From: Bacteroidota bacterium
GTDB taxonomy: Bacteria > Bacteroidota > Ignavibacteria > SZUA-365
DNA: 43,580 nt
Direction of reading: 5' to 3'
NCBI GenBank assembly: GCA_029907355.1
Contig: JARYLZ010000019.1
Span: 1-43,580 of the forward strand
Shown: positions 9,152-18,289 of the stretch, in pieces
Position numbering within the stretch: position 1 is the first letter of the stretch
How the letters are laid out: each line of letters begins with the position of its first letter
Position numbers and translations under genes: made by a program
The notes under the pieces: model-generated
The model's input: the letters and a program-made list of their open reading frames with translations, nothing else
What the model was told of the DNA's origin: nothing
Database searches by the model: none

Positions 9152-11353
9152 TCATCGCTCGACGATTTTTCCGTTCATCAGTTCATCGACAAGCCGCTGG
9201 GCGCCGAAAATGCTCCGCGCCGCTTCGAGAATACCGCTCGAGTGGACGGATACCGTTCGGTTGTTGGCGTCTTCGGCAAAAATGAAATCCCCCGGCAGGC
9301 TCTCGATGTTGCCGTCGAACACGACACCGACGATTTCCTTATTCCTGTTGATGATGGGGCTGCCCGAATTTCCCCCGATGATATCGTTGGTGGAAACGAA
9401 GTTCAGCGGTGTCCTGAGGTTGAACGTCGGGGGGTAATCAAGCCAGCGTTTGGGGAGATCCCAGTCTTTTTCACCGACGAAAGAATAGTGCCTGTCGTAG
9501 AGACCGTAGAATGTTGTATGCGGCGGCGCCTTCGTCCCGTTGTACTCGTAACCCTTCACGACGCCGTCCGCGATGCGCAGAGTGAACGTCGCATCGGGTG
9601 GAATCGTCGTACCGTACACATCGAAGAGGGCGCGCCCCAGGAGGGTGTTGTTCACCTGGTCACGCGCGCGAACCGCGTCCGCGACCGCCTGGGCTGCGTC
9701 GTACCGCGGCTGCGCCATTCGGGCGATGGCGACGAGGGGATCCTTACAAGCCCGGATCGCCTGGGACCCCTCCTCGACGAGCTTCGCGACGGCGGCGGAA
9801 TCGTTAAGGACACTTTTCGCGATGAGACGTTGTGCGGCCTCCTCGGGTGTCGTCGCACCGCCGAAAGCAACCCGGACGATGGGGTCGTTTTCCCCGAGCA
9901 TGCGCCGCATCATGGCGAGCTGTTTCGCGAGGTAGAGATCCTCGATGTCGGGGTCGGGAGAGACGGGGCGCGAGAGGGAACGCTTCGTCAATTCGAGCAT
10001 CCGCTCCCGGTACGGTTTCCCGCGTTCGTTCTCCGGTTTTTCCATCTCGACCGCGTACCGCACGAGGGCGGCAGCTTTCTGCAGGTATGCCGATCCTCCC
10101 ATCCCCAACCCGCCGAGCCGGAGAGCCAGGAGATCGTTGGCGACCGCACGAACCTTCGCGCGGGAATCCGCGATCTCGTCCCAAATATGGCCGTACTTCG
10201 CCTTCAGTTCAGGGCGTTTCTCGACCTCGGCGCGGAATGTGCGGTCGAAATCCCGGCGTCTCTGCATGAGCACCTCGTTTCGCAGTCCTGCTAGTTGGCC
10301 GTTGTACGCTTTCTGCGAGTTCGCGATGCTGAAAATCTGATTGATCATTTCTTCTTTCTTGTCGGGCCTCCGCTCCGCGTACTTCTTGTACACATCGACC
10401 ATGTCGGTCAGGTAGCCCGCGATGAACGGGTACTGGATATCCCGATTGAACTCGAGCTGGGCGGCGGTATTCAGCCTGCTGGTTCTGCCGGGGTTCCCGA
10501 TGACGAAGACTGGTTCCCCTTCGACCGCGCCGTTCCTGCTCCAGCGGAAGAACTGCTTCGTCTTCAGCGGCTTTCCGTTCTCGTCGTAGACACGGAAGAA
10601 CGAGCAATCGAGGTCGTAACGGGGATAGGTGAAATTGTCCCAATCCCCGCCGTAGTACCCGAGTTGCACTTCCGGGGCGAAGACGAGCCGTACATCGTTG
10701 TAACGTTTGTAAAGGTAGAGGGAGTATTTCCCGCCGTTGTAGAGCGTGACGAAATCCGCCCTGAGATTGGTTTTCTTTCCCGCTTCTTCCTTGAGCACCT
10801 TCGCCATGCTGTCCCGCGCGGCCAGCTTCGCTTCATCCGTATTCTGACGATCCATAGCAGCGTTGACGCGCTCGGTAACGTCGTGGATCTCGACGAGTTG
10901 GTCCACGTACAATCCGGGGACTTTTCGCTCATCGGCGAGGGTGGGCGCCCAGAACCCGTTCTCGAGGAGGTGCTCCTCCGGACCCGAGACTTCCTCGATG
11001 CTCTCGCGCGCGCAGTGGTGGTTGGTCATCACGAGGCCGTCCTCGCTCACGAACGATGCGGAGCAATACGAGGCGAAACGCAGCGCGGACATCCGGACGT
11101 CGTCAAACCATTGCTGGTCCGCCTTGAAGTTGTACGTCGTGTCGAAATGACGTTGCGGCGGGTAATCGAAGGTCCACATCCTGCCGCCGTCGAACGGACC
11201 TGCCTTGACGTTCGCGAGTGCAGCAGGTTGGGTTTTCTGCGGTACCGTCTCGTATGTCGTCGCCAGCCGATCCGATCCGCCGCAGCCGACGATCGCGGCA
11301 CAGGCGATGACGGCGAGGAAGTGCAGAATGATTCCTCTCGTTGCCATGCTCAT
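9152..11353 (-). CDS. S46 family dipeptidyl-peptidase (DPP7-like) lipoprotein, copy 1
   Basis: A 733-residue serine exopeptidase of MEROPS family S46, which removes dipeptides from the N-terminus of oligopeptides in the bacterial periplasm or at the surface. It has a lipoprotein signal with lipobox IVGC (Cys24). The chymotrypsin-like triad is visible: the His of GLVMTNHHC (about 112-113), the Asp region YPRYDLDCSFFRVYD and the Ser of GGNSGSP. Eighteen residues after that Ser is Gly in VVFDGNIES. In the family this position is Gly in DPP7 (hydrophobic P1) and Arg in DPP11 (acidic P1), so DPP7-like specificity is inferred. The start is set by AAGGA about 8 bp upstream. A close paralogue lies just upstream on the same strand. 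Confidence 0.92.
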   Translation of the reverse strand: MSMATRGIILHFLAVIACAAIVGCGGSDRLATTYETVPQKTQPAALANVKAGPFDGGRMWTFDYPPQRHFDTTYNFKADQQWFDDVRMSALRFASYCSASFVSEDGLVMTNHHCARESIEEVSGPEEHLLENGFWAPTLADERKVPGLYVDQLVEIHDVTERVNAAMDRQNTDEAKLAARDSMAKVLKEEAGKKTNLRADFVTLYNGGKYSLYLYKRYNDVRLVFAPEVQLGYYGGDWDNFTYPRYDLDCSFFRVYDENGKPLKTKQFFRWSRNGAVEGEPVFVIGNPGRTSRLNTAAQLEFNRDIQYPFIAGYLTDMVDVYKKYAERRPDKKEEMINQIFSIANSQKAYNGQLAGLRNEVLMQRRRDFDRTFRAEVEKRPELKAKYGHIWDEIADSRAKVRAVANDLLALRLGGLGMGGSAYLQKAAALVRYAVEMEKPENERGKPYRERMLELTKRSLSRPVSPDPDIEDLYLAKQLAMMRRMLGENDPIVRVAFGGATTPEEAAQRLIAKSVLNDSAAVAKLVEEGSQAIRACKDPLVAIARMAQPRYDAAQAVADAVRARDQVNNTLLGRALFDVYGTTIPPDATFTLRIADGVVKGYEYNGTKAPPHTTFYGLYDRHYSFVGEKDWDLPKRWLDYPPTFNLRTPLNFVSTNDIIGGNSGSPIINRNKEIVGVVFDGNIESLPGDFIFAEDANNRTVSVHSSGILEAARSIFGAQRLVDELMNGKIVER

Positions 11354-11502
11354 CGATATATCCTTACTTGTGTATGGGAGATGGTGAATTGCGAAGGGGA
11401 CCATGGTGCGGTGCGTCTCAAGCGATGGAAAATTCCGCGCGATGTGCTTTGCCTCGCGACTGTGGTGCACGTCTCGCTGGCCAGCTGCGGGAAATGCGAG
11501 AT

Positions 11503-13665
11503 TCACTTCGTGCGTGCCCCGGTTTCGAGCTCGGTGACGATACGGTGGGCTTTATAGATGTATCGCAATCCCTCGAGAATCCCCGCCGAGTGGACGGAGA
11601 CGGTGCGATTGCCTTTATCCTCGGCGAAAATAAAATCCCCCGGCAGGCTCTCGATGTTGCCGTCGAACACCAACCCCACAATCTCCTTTTGTGTGTTGAT
11701 GACGGGGCTTCCTGAATTTCCGCCGATGATATCATTCGTCGAGGCGAAATTCATCGGTGTGGCGAGGGGAAGGTCCGGAGGCGGGTTCTTCCAGCGCGGG
11801 GCGAGTTCCCAGCTCTCTTCCCCGCGGAACGAGTAATACCGATCATAAAGCCCGTAGAACGTCGTATGCGGTGGCGCCTTCGTCCCGTTGTACTCGTAAC
11901 CCTTGACGATGCCGTCGGCGATGCGGAGGGTGAATGTGGCGTCGGGTGGGATCGAGGTTCCATAGAGATCGTACAACGCTCGGCCGAGCAATGCGCTGTT
12001 GACCTGGAGTTTCGCTTGCGCTTCCCGGACGATTTCCGCGGTCCGCTCCAGACGCGGGTATGCCATTCTCGCCATCGCGATAAACGGGTCGTCTGAGTTC
12101 TCCACCGCGGCGGAATCCTCGATCAGGGAGACATAGTATGCAGAATCTTTCAGCCGCGATTGCGAGACGAGCGTGCGGGCGGCTTGTTCCTCGGTGCGCC
12201 CCTGCAGGGCATACCGGACGATCGGGTCGCCCGCGCCGAGGTAATCCTTCATGAGCCGCAACTGGCGGGTCAGGGTGAGCGCCTCGAGTTCCTCGTCGAC
12301 GGGCTGAACCGCGCGCATTCCCGCGATGGTCCGTGGAAGGGCGGGCTGTCGGTACGCTTCCATCCGGGCAGACTCTTCCTTGCCACGCTGATGGTGCAAG
12401 AGGACAAGGGCGCAAGCCCGGGAGTACAGATCGGCCACTCCCAATCCGCTCGTTCGAAGGCCGTAATTTTCAGGGGCTACAGAACGCAATCTCCGGATGG
12501 CGGAAGAGATGTCCGTCCAGAGGTGGCCGTATTTCGACGCGAGGTCCGGTCGAGACTGGACCGCTTTCCTGAACTCGTGATCGAATGCCCGCCGCCGTTC
12601 GAGAAGCGTATTGTCTCGAAGTCCATCGAGACGCCCTTTGTACGATTTCCACCCGTTGCTGATGCCAAGGAGCTGGGTAAGATGGGTATCCTTTTTCTGG
12701 GGGTATTTCGCGATGTACTCCTGGAGGAGATTCATTCGCTCCTCGAGGAGGCGAAGCGTGAATGGGTAATCGAAGTCGCGGTTGTATTCGAGCTGGTCAA
12801 CCGTTCTGAGCCTTCCGGTCCGCCCCGGGTTCCCGACGACGAATACGAGTTCCCCTTCCTTCGCCCCCTGGGAATTCCAGTGGAAAAAGTGCCCGCTCCG
12901 CAATGGAGCGTCGTTTTCGTACACACGGAGGAAAGCGCAGTCGAAAGCGTAGCGTGGGTACGTGAAATTGTCGTATTCCCCGCCGAAGTGGGCGGCCTGA
13001 AGTTCGGGCGCGAAGACGAGCCGAACGTCCGTGTACCGACGGTAGAGGTACAACGAGTACTTCCCGCCGTTATAGAGCATAACGACTTGCGCCCTGAGAC
13101 CTGTTTCCTTTTCCGCACGCTCCTGGATAGCGGCGATCACTTTCCGCCGCGCTTCGACTTTGCGTTCGTCCGTGGTCGCGGTGTCCATTGCGGAAAGTAT
13201 GCCGGCCGTCACGTCTCGGATTTCGACGAGCTGATCGAGGTATGCATTCGGGATTTTTCTCTCGTCCTCCAGGCGAGCGGCGTAAAACCCCGTCTCCAGG
13301 AGTTTTTCCCCTTCCTTCTGGACGGCCATGAGGTTCTGGCGGACACAATGGTGATTCGTCATGACCAGACCATCGCCGCTCACGAAGGATGCCGAGCAAC
13401 CGGAATACCTCAATGCCGCGAGACGCACATCATTGAACCAGGATGTGTCCGGTTTGAAATGGTACTCTTCGGCGAAATAGGACAGGGGCGGATCCTCGAA
13501 CGTCCACATCCGGCCGCCATCGAAACGCCCGGGCTTGACGGATTCGAATGCCGTTTTGCCCGGCGCTGCCGTCTGGAGCGTGGAGGTGGAACTGCAACCG
13601 GCGAGAAATGCCGCGGCGGCCAGCGTGCAAATCAAAGAGGAGAGACACGGTCGGGAAATATGCAT
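11503..13665 (-). CDS. S46 family dipeptidyl-peptidase (DPP7-like) lipoprotein, copy 2
   Basis: A 720-residue paralogue of the neighbouring S46 peptidase with the same plan. The lipoprotein signal starts MHISRPCLSSLICTL, with lipobox FLAGC (Cys24). His is in GLVMTNHHCVRQN, Asp in YPRYAFDCAFLRVYE, Ser in GGNSGSPVIN, and the specificity Gly is at Ser+18 in LVFDGNIES. The C-terminal tail DFIFAEDKGNRTVSVHSAGILE is nearly identical to copy 1. GGAG lies 7 bp before the chosen ATG; the frame stays open further upstream but without a ribosome-binding site. The 149-bp gap to copy 1 makes co-transcription likely. The active-site similarity and adjacency indicate tandem duplication followed by divergence. 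Confidence 0.92.
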   Translation of the reverse strand: MHISRPCLSSLICTLAAAAFLAGCSSTSTLQTAAPGKTAFESVKPGRFDGGRMWTFEDPPLSYFAEEYHFKPDTSWFNDVRLAALRYSGCSASFVSGDGLVMTNHHCVRQNLMAVQKEGEKLLETGFYAARLEDERKIPNAYLDQLVEIRDVTAGILSAMDTATTDERKVEARRKVIAAIQERAEKETGLRAQVVMLYNGGKYSLYLYRRYTDVRLVFAPELQAAHFGGEYDNFTYPRYAFDCAFLRVYENDAPLRSGHFFHWNSQGAKEGELVFVVGNPGRTGRLRTVDQLEYNRDFDYPFTLRLLEERMNLLQEYIAKYPQKKDTHLTQLLGISNGWKSYKGRLDGLRDNTLLERRRAFDHEFRKAVQSRPDLASKYGHLWTDISSAIRRLRSVAPENYGLRTSGLGVADLYSRACALVLLHHQRGKEESARMEAYRQPALPRTIAGMRAVQPVDEELEALTLTRQLRLMKDYLGAGDPIVRYALQGRTEEQAARTLVSQSRLKDSAYYVSLIEDSAAVENSDDPFIAMARMAYPRLERTAEIVREAQAKLQVNSALLGRALYDLYGTSIPPDATFTLRIADGIVKGYEYNGTKAPPHTTFYGLYDRYYSFRGEESWELAPRWKNPPPDLPLATPMNFASTNDIIGGNSGSPVINTQKEIVGLVFDGNIESLPGDFIFAEDKGNRTVSVHSAGILEGLRYIYKAHRIVTELETGARTK

Positions 13666-13683
13666 CTGTCGGCTCCGCTGCAA

Positions 13684-13715
13684 CATGGGGGAAATGGGAT
13701 TCATGGGGGAAAATG
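13684..13715. repeat. Short direct repeat in the leader of S46 copy 2
   Basis: Two near-identical blocks, catgggggaaatg and catgggggaaaatg, occur 18 bp apart just upstream of the S46 copy 2 start. They overlap the 5' leader on the minus strand. They could be a regulator half-site pair or a slippage product; nothing else supports a function. Confidence 0.35.
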
Positions 13716-13759
13716 AACGATAGACCCATATTCTATACGGGTCACAAAGAAAAAAGATA

Positions 13760-13792
13760 CTATTTTCCTTGGGAATCAGGAAAGGAAAATAG
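13760..13792. promoter_or_regulatory. 11-bp perfect inverted repeat in a divergent promoter region
   Basis: The arms ctattttcctt (13760-13770) and aaggaaaatag (13782-13792) are exact complements, separated by 11 nt. The element lies in the 166-bp gap between divergent S46 copy 2 and the small barrel gene. It has no T tract, so it is a better candidate for an operator than a terminator. A second, interrupted dyad (gaccc...gggtc, 13723-13743) lies next to it. Confidence 0.4.
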
Positions 13793-13831
13793 CCCGGCTC
13801 CAATACATTCTGCATGTCCCATTCGTCGTTC

Positions 13832-14413
13832 ATGAAACGAAGGTTCCCCCTTCCCCGTTTTCAACCGTTCCTCCTTGCTTGTTTCGCGACAGCGCTGACA
13901 TCGCAACAGCTCCACCCACAATTGTCCCCTACCACCGATGTCACGACATCGTGCGCAGAGAGCGGCGCATCCTTCAACATACACGCCGGCGTCGGGACCA
14001 CGAACGGTATACGGATCGGTACGCGCTTTTTCCTGACGCACGGTCTATCCCCCGAACTCTCCATCGGCTACACACGGTTATCCGTGAGCTCGAAAGCGGG
14101 GAGCGTCGGTTCCCTTCGCGTCGACGGGTATGCCGTGACAACGGGTTTGAACTGGTATTCCCACCCGGGGAACGATGTGTCCCCTCTCTTCACCGCTCTC
14201 GCCACCTATACGGAAGCATTCCGACGCGTGAACGATTACATCCTCCAACGTCGCTTTTCCCTCACCGCGACCTGCGGGGCGGAATTCCGGGTGAGTACTC
14301 CTCTCGGTGCGTTTTTCCGGCTCGGACCTTCGGTCACTTTCCTCTCCCGCGAAGAAAAGGCAGCAGTTCAAATCTATCTCCACTTCGACGGCGGTTTCGG
14401 CTTGTGGTTTTGA
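13832..14413 (+). CDS. Small outer-membrane beta-barrel-like protein (hypothetical)
   Basis: A 193-residue protein with a signal peptide (MKRRFPLPRFQPFLLACFA). The rest consists of alternating-residue beta strands with Gly and aromatic residues, such as FNIHAGVGTTNGIRIGTRFF, LSPELSIGYTRLSV and DGYAVTTGLNWYSH, ending in an aromatic strand LHFDGGFGLWF with a C-terminal Phe. That terminal Phe is the usual signal for Bam-dependent outer-membrane barrels. The size would fit an 8-stranded barrel like OmpX or OmpW. No specific family is recognised. No clear ribosome-binding site precedes the ATG. The following 266 bp up to the S9 peptidase hold no recognisable gene. Confidence 0.6.
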   Translation: MKRRFPLPRFQPFLLACFATALTSQQLHPQLSPTTDVTTSCAESGASFNIHAGVGTTNGIRIGTRFFLTHGLSPELSIGYTRLSVSSKAGSVGSLRVDGYAVTTGLNWYSHPGNDVSPLFTALATYTEAFRRVNDYILQRRFSLTATCGAEFRVSTPLGAFFRLGPSVTFLSREEKAAVQIYLHFDGGFGLWF

Positions 14414-14679
14414 TGCCTGCTCCTCTCTTCCTTTTCACCGGTATCCTTTCCATTCTCTGCCTTAGTTCCGAAGAATGCGGAAAACCGATCAAACAGGTTT
14501 GCGAATGTCCTGGATTTCTTTCGCGACTCTCGCCGGCACCAAGCTTGTTCGAGGGGAAAAGGGAGCCGACCGAAGAGGAATACGGTCGTTCCCAACGGAA
14601 TGAAGGGTGCTTCGTTGTCTCTCCCCATCGAATTTCCTAGCTTCCACTCGAAACCATGTAAAAAGAACCGGGACGATTC

Positions 14680-16881
14680 ATGAAAAAGCGGTCTCATTTT
14701 CTTCCATTCCTGTTCGTCGTTCTCCTCGTATCCCTTTCTTCCGCCGTCGGGCAGAAAACCCCCGTGACCCTCGGCGATGCGATGATGAATCCCGATATCG
14801 CTGGTCTCCGCGGTACTTCATCCTACAACTGGATGAAGGATGGATTGAGTTACACGATCACGAAACGGGATTCCGGTGCTTTCACACAGAGCATTTGGAA
14901 AGTTGACGCGAAAACCGGTGCAGAGCGCAAACTCGTGGACCTTTCCACACTGAAAATGCCCGGCAAGGACAGCCCGTTTCGTTTTCGCAATTACGTTTTC
15001 AGCGAAGACGAGCGCGTCATCATCTTCACCATCTCCTCGAAACGGATCTGGAGGCGCTCGACCGTCGGCGAATACGCGGTATACGACACGAGAAACGGCA
15101 GACTCATTCCACTTCCCAAGCGTGGCGAGGGTTTACGGAACGTGAAAGTGTCACCGGACTCGAAATGGGTGGGATATGTCGGAGGAGACGATCTCTACAT
15201 CATGAACCTCGAAACCGGAGAGGAAACCCGCCTGACGCATGACGGCGGGGAATCCGTTTACAACGGCCGCTTCGGATGGGTATACGAGGAGGAGTTCGGC
15301 ATCACCGACGGTTGGCAGTGGTCCCCCGACTCGAAACGGATTGCATACTGGCACGAAGACGAGCGAGGTGTCCCCCTCTACACGCTTACCGATTGGTCCC
15401 CCTTGCATCCTGAGCTCATCCCTCTCCGCTACCCCAAGCCGGGAGATCCCAATCCCGTCGAGCGAATTGGCGTGATCGACATCGCGACGAAATCCACCGT
15501 GTGGATGGATACCGGCTCCGACACGGACATCTATATCCCCCGCATCTTCTGGACGCGCGACCCCTATACGTTGTGCATCATGCGGCTGAACCGCTTGCAG
15601 AACCATCTCCACCTGCTCCTCGGCGATGTCCGTACGGGTCGCACACGGGTTCTCCTCGAGGAAAAATCATCCACCGGTTGGGTGGAAGTCGAGCACGGCG
15701 CCTACCTGTATTTCCTGAAAAACGGGAAACAATTCCTCTGGGCATCGGAGCGCAGCGGCTGGAACCATCTCTACCTCTACGACATGACCGGGAAATTGCT
15801 CAACCCAGTCACATCCGGACCGTGGGAGGTCACGGAGGTGGCCGGTGTCAGTGTGGACGAACGGACGGTGTACTATGTGTCGACGGAGCAGTCGCCCCTC
15901 GAACGCCACCTCTATGCCGTGAGGCTGGACGGAGCCAAGAAACGGAGGCTCAGTGCCGAGGTCGGCTCTCATTCGTTCAACATGAGCCCGACCTGCGCCG
16001 TGTTTTCCGACACGTGGTCAAGCGTCCAGCAGCCGCCGAAATCCGTCTTCCGCAATAGCGACGGCGTAGAGCTCCGTGTGATCGAAGAGAAAAAACCCGA
16101 TAGCTACGAGCGGTACGCATGGTCGCCGGTGGAACTATTCACGTTCCGGACCTCCGACGGGCTCGAGTTGTACGGTTCCCTCGTCAAGCCACCGGATTTC
16201 GACCCATCGAACAAGTACCCGCTCTATTTCGATGTATACGGTGGGCCGGGTACACAGGCCGTGCGCAACGAGTGGCCGTCGGCGATGGACGAGTATATCG
16301 CAAACCAGGGGTTCATCCTCGTGCACATCGACAACCGCGGAGGAAGCGGTCGCGGAACGGATTTCAAACACAGGGTCTACAAGCAACTCGGCAAGTGGGA
16401 AGCGAACGACTACATCGAGTGCGCACGGTTCCTCTGCAGCAGGCCGTATGTCGACGCGAACAACATCGTCATCTGGGGGTGGAGTTACGGGGGGTACATG
16501 GCGGCTCTCACCCTGCTCCTCGGGGCCGATACGTTCACTGCCGGCGTCGCCGTCGCTCCAGGGACCGACTGGAAACTCTACGACACGATATACGCCGAAC
16601 GGTACATGCAGCGCCCTTCCGACAACCCGGAGGGCTATAAAGTCGGTTCATGCCTCGAACACGCGGACAAACTCCGCGGCAAATTGTACATCATCCACGG
16701 CGGCATGGACGATAACGTCCATCTCCAGAACACGATGCAATTCATCGATAAGCTGAATGCGGCAGGGAAGGATTACAAGCTGCGCATTTACCCCCGCGGG
16801 AACCACGGTGTGGCAGATCGGGGAACTATCCTTTCCCTATACGAGTCGTTCATGACCTTCTTCAAACAAAACCTCAACTGA
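14680..16881 (+). CDS. S9 family peptidase, dipeptidyl-peptidase IV type
   Basis: A 733-residue secreted serine peptidase with signal peptide MKKRSHFLPFLFVVLLVSLS. Residues about 60-470 form the DPP-IV beta-propeller, including the YEEEFG motif that holds the substrate N-terminus (the double Glu of DPP4). Residues about 480-733 are an alpha/beta-hydrolase with the nucleophile Ser602 in WGWSYGGYM, Asp in GGMDDNVHLQ and His in PRGNHGV. The family releases X-Pro or X-Ala dipeptides, which complements the hydrophobic preference inferred for the two S46 enzymes nearby. The length equals typical Bacteroidota DPP-IV. It is probably a monocistronic gene ending near a hairpin at 16914-16930. Confidence 0.92.
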   Translation: MKKRSHFLPFLFVVLLVSLSSAVGQKTPVTLGDAMMNPDIAGLRGTSSYNWMKDGLSYTITKRDSGAFTQSIWKVDAKTGAERKLVDLSTLKMPGKDSPFRFRNYVFSEDERVIIFTISSKRIWRRSTVGEYAVYDTRNGRLIPLPKRGEGLRNVKVSPDSKWVGYVGGDDLYIMNLETGEETRLTHDGGESVYNGRFGWVYEEEFGITDGWQWSPDSKRIAYWHEDERGVPLYTLTDWSPLHPELIPLRYPKPGDPNPVERIGVIDIATKSTVWMDTGSDTDIYIPRIFWTRDPYTLCIMRLNRLQNHLHLLLGDVRTGRTRVLLEEKSSTGWVEVEHGAYLYFLKNGKQFLWASERSGWNHLYLYDMTGKLLNPVTSGPWEVTEVAGVSVDERTVYYVSTEQSPLERHLYAVRLDGAKKRRLSAEVGSHSFNMSPTCAVFSDTWSSVQQPPKSVFRNSDGVELRVIEEKKPDSYERYAWSPVELFTFRTSDGLELYGSLVKPPDFDPSNKYPLYFDVYGGPGTQAVRNEWPSAMDEYIANQGFILVHIDNRGGSGRGTDFKHRVYKQLGKWEANDYIECARFLCSRPYVDANNIVIWGWSYGGYMAALTLLLGADTFTAGVAVAPGTDWKLYDTIYAERYMQRPSDNPEGYKVGSCLEHADKLRGKLYIIHGGMDDNVHLQNTMQFIDKLNAAGKDYKLRIYPRGNHGVADRGTILSLYESFMTFFKQNLN

Positions 16882-16913
16882 ACAGCGCGGGGGGGGAACG
16901 AAACAGTACGAAA

Positions 16914-16930
16914 CCCGCGAAATCCGCGGG
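16914..16930. terminator. Possible shared terminator of convergent genes
   Basis: A 6-bp GC stem (cccgcg/cgcggg) with loop aaatc lies between the S9 peptidase stop (16881) and the convergent deaminase stop (16942). On the minus strand it is followed by TTTCGTACTGTTTCG. The stem is short and the T tract interrupted, so confidence is low. Confidence 0.35.
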
Positions 16931-16941
16931 GAAACGATGCC

Positions 16942-17394
16942 TCACCTTTCGAGCTGGAGGCAGGCGATGATGCCCGTCTCGATGAGTTCCGCGATGCGGT
17001 GGATTTTATACGGCCTACCGTAGATCACGCGGCGGATTCCCGCGTTCATGATGGTTTTCATGCAATGGTAACACGGACTCGCAGTGACGTAGATGTCTGC
17101 TCCCTGAATAGCCACCCCGTGCTTGGCCGCCTGCACGATGGCATTGATTTCCGCATGAATGGTCCGGAAACAATTCTCTTCTTCCTCCCCGTCGGGATTC
17201 CGCGAAACGTAGATAAGACATCCGACATCCGTACAATGCGGCAACCCGGCCGGTGCGCCGTTGTAACCCGTCGCGATGATATTCTTGTCCTTGACGATCA
17301 CCGCACCGACCTTGGCCCTGTTGCACGTCGCTCGCTCGGCGACCATCTCTGCGATGTTCATGAAATACGCGTCCCAGGAAATCCTCTCGAGCAT
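16942..17394 (-). CDS. dCMP deaminase family protein (ComEB-like)
   Basis: The 150-residue zinc-dependent deaminase shows the catalytic HAE at residues 80-82 (FRTIHAEINAI) and the zinc ligands Cys108 and Cys111 in ASPCYHCMK. The N-terminal helix WDAYFMNIAEMVAERATC and the KVGAVIVKDKNIIATGYNG strand pair are typical of deoxycytidylate deaminases, which convert dCMP to dUMP for thymidylate synthesis. An extra Cys/His segment GLPHCTDVGCLIY, seen in many dCMP deaminases, may bind a second zinc. ComEB-type annotation is also common for this family. It diverges from the GroES-like gene, with 258 bp between them and no other gene. Confidence 0.9.
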   Translation of the reverse strand: MLERISWDAYFMNIAEMVAERATCNRAKVGAVIVKDKNIIATGYNGAPAGLPHCTDVGCLIYVSRNPDGEEEENCFRTIHAEINAIVQAAKHGVAIQGADIYVTASPCYHCMKTIMNAGIRRVIYGRPYKIHRIAELIETGIIACLQLER

Positions 17395-17652
17395 GGCATG
17401 ACTCCTCGAAGGTTACAGGGCGCAAAGATACGTCGTGGACGCCCAAATTCGGAATTCTTATCCTGCCCGCTGTATCCCGTGAAACCGACATTTCTCCCCT
17501 GCATCGGGAACCGTGAGCGCATGGGACCGAAAAGCCGAGGGATTTCCATGGATTCGTTCTCCCTCTCTCGTGCCCGGCTATCGATCGCGAAAACCCCGGA
17601 ACACGGCAGGACACCTTGCCCGGAACCGCCCTCACATCACCTCTTCACACAC

Positions 17653-18024
17653 ATGCGAACGGTTAAAAAACTCATCGTCGTGGGTGATCGCATCCTTATC
17701 ACCCCGGAAGATCCGAAAGAAATGACCAAGGCCGGTCTGTACCTCCCGCCCGGGATTCAGGAAAAGGAAAAAATTCAAGGTGGGTACGTCGTCAAAGTCG
17801 GTCCCGGATACCCTATCGCGAACCCCGCCGCGGAAGACGAGCCTTGGTCCATGCATAAAGAGACAGCACGCTACATCCCTCTCCAGGCAGAAGAGGGAGA
17901 TTACGCTATCTTCCTCCGTTCGCAAGCTATCGAGATCGAGTTCGAAGGGAACTCGTACGTGATCGTCCCCCAATCCGCTGTTCTGCTGCTCGTGAGAAAC
18001 GAGCTCCTCGAAAACGATCACTGA
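17653..18024 (+). CDS. Divergent GroES-like (Cpn10 family) protein
   Basis: A 123-residue protein with the Cpn10 fold signature: VVGDRILITPEDPKEMTKAG, then LYLPPG, GGYVVKVGPGYPI and a C-terminal IEIEFEGNSYVIVPQSAVLLLV strand pair. It is longer than ordinary GroES (about 95 residues) because of an insertion around residues 58-85 (NPAAEDEPWSMHKETARYIP). It has no groEL neighbour. Similar stand-alone GroES-like proteins are found in Bacteroidota; their chaperonin partner is not established. A typical GroES mobile loop is present only as MTKAGLYLPPGIQEKEK. No strong ribosome-binding site is visible before the ATG. Confidence 0.8.
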   Translation: MRTVKKLIVVGDRILITPEDPKEMTKAGLYLPPGIQEKEKIQGGYVVKVGPGYPIANPAAEDEPWSMHKETARYIPLQAEEGDYAIFLRSQAIEIEFEGNSYVIVPQSAVLLLVRNELLENDH

Positions 18025-18109
18025 CGCCGAGCGGTCAGTAGGGCCTCTTCTGCCGGGAAAAGCCTCGCCCACGCGAGCGGAGGGGAGACTTGCATCCATG
18101 AAATATCAT

Positions 18110-18289
18110 AAGTGAATCGAGGAGTGTATCGAGACTTTTTTCACGATAAACCCTTTATTTTTTGCATAAATTCTCGATCACCTGAAAAGTTGGTAATTAA
18201 AAAAGAAATCAATAATTTTTATGAAGTAAATTCGAGAATTTTTTCTCGCTCCTATGCGCTTTCTTCGTCCGATGGGATGAAACGGGAAC
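18110..18289 (+). promoter_or_regulatory. AT-rich leader/promoter region of the hoxEFU-like operon
   Basis: A block of clearly lower GC than its surroundings, with A and T tracts (tttattttttgcataaatt, taattaaaaaagaaatc). A possible -35 ttggta (18190-18195) and -10 aataat (18211-18216) are only 15 bp apart, so no exact promoter is claimed. The most likely role is the promoter and upstream element for the three-gene operon that starts at 18290. Confidence 0.4.
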
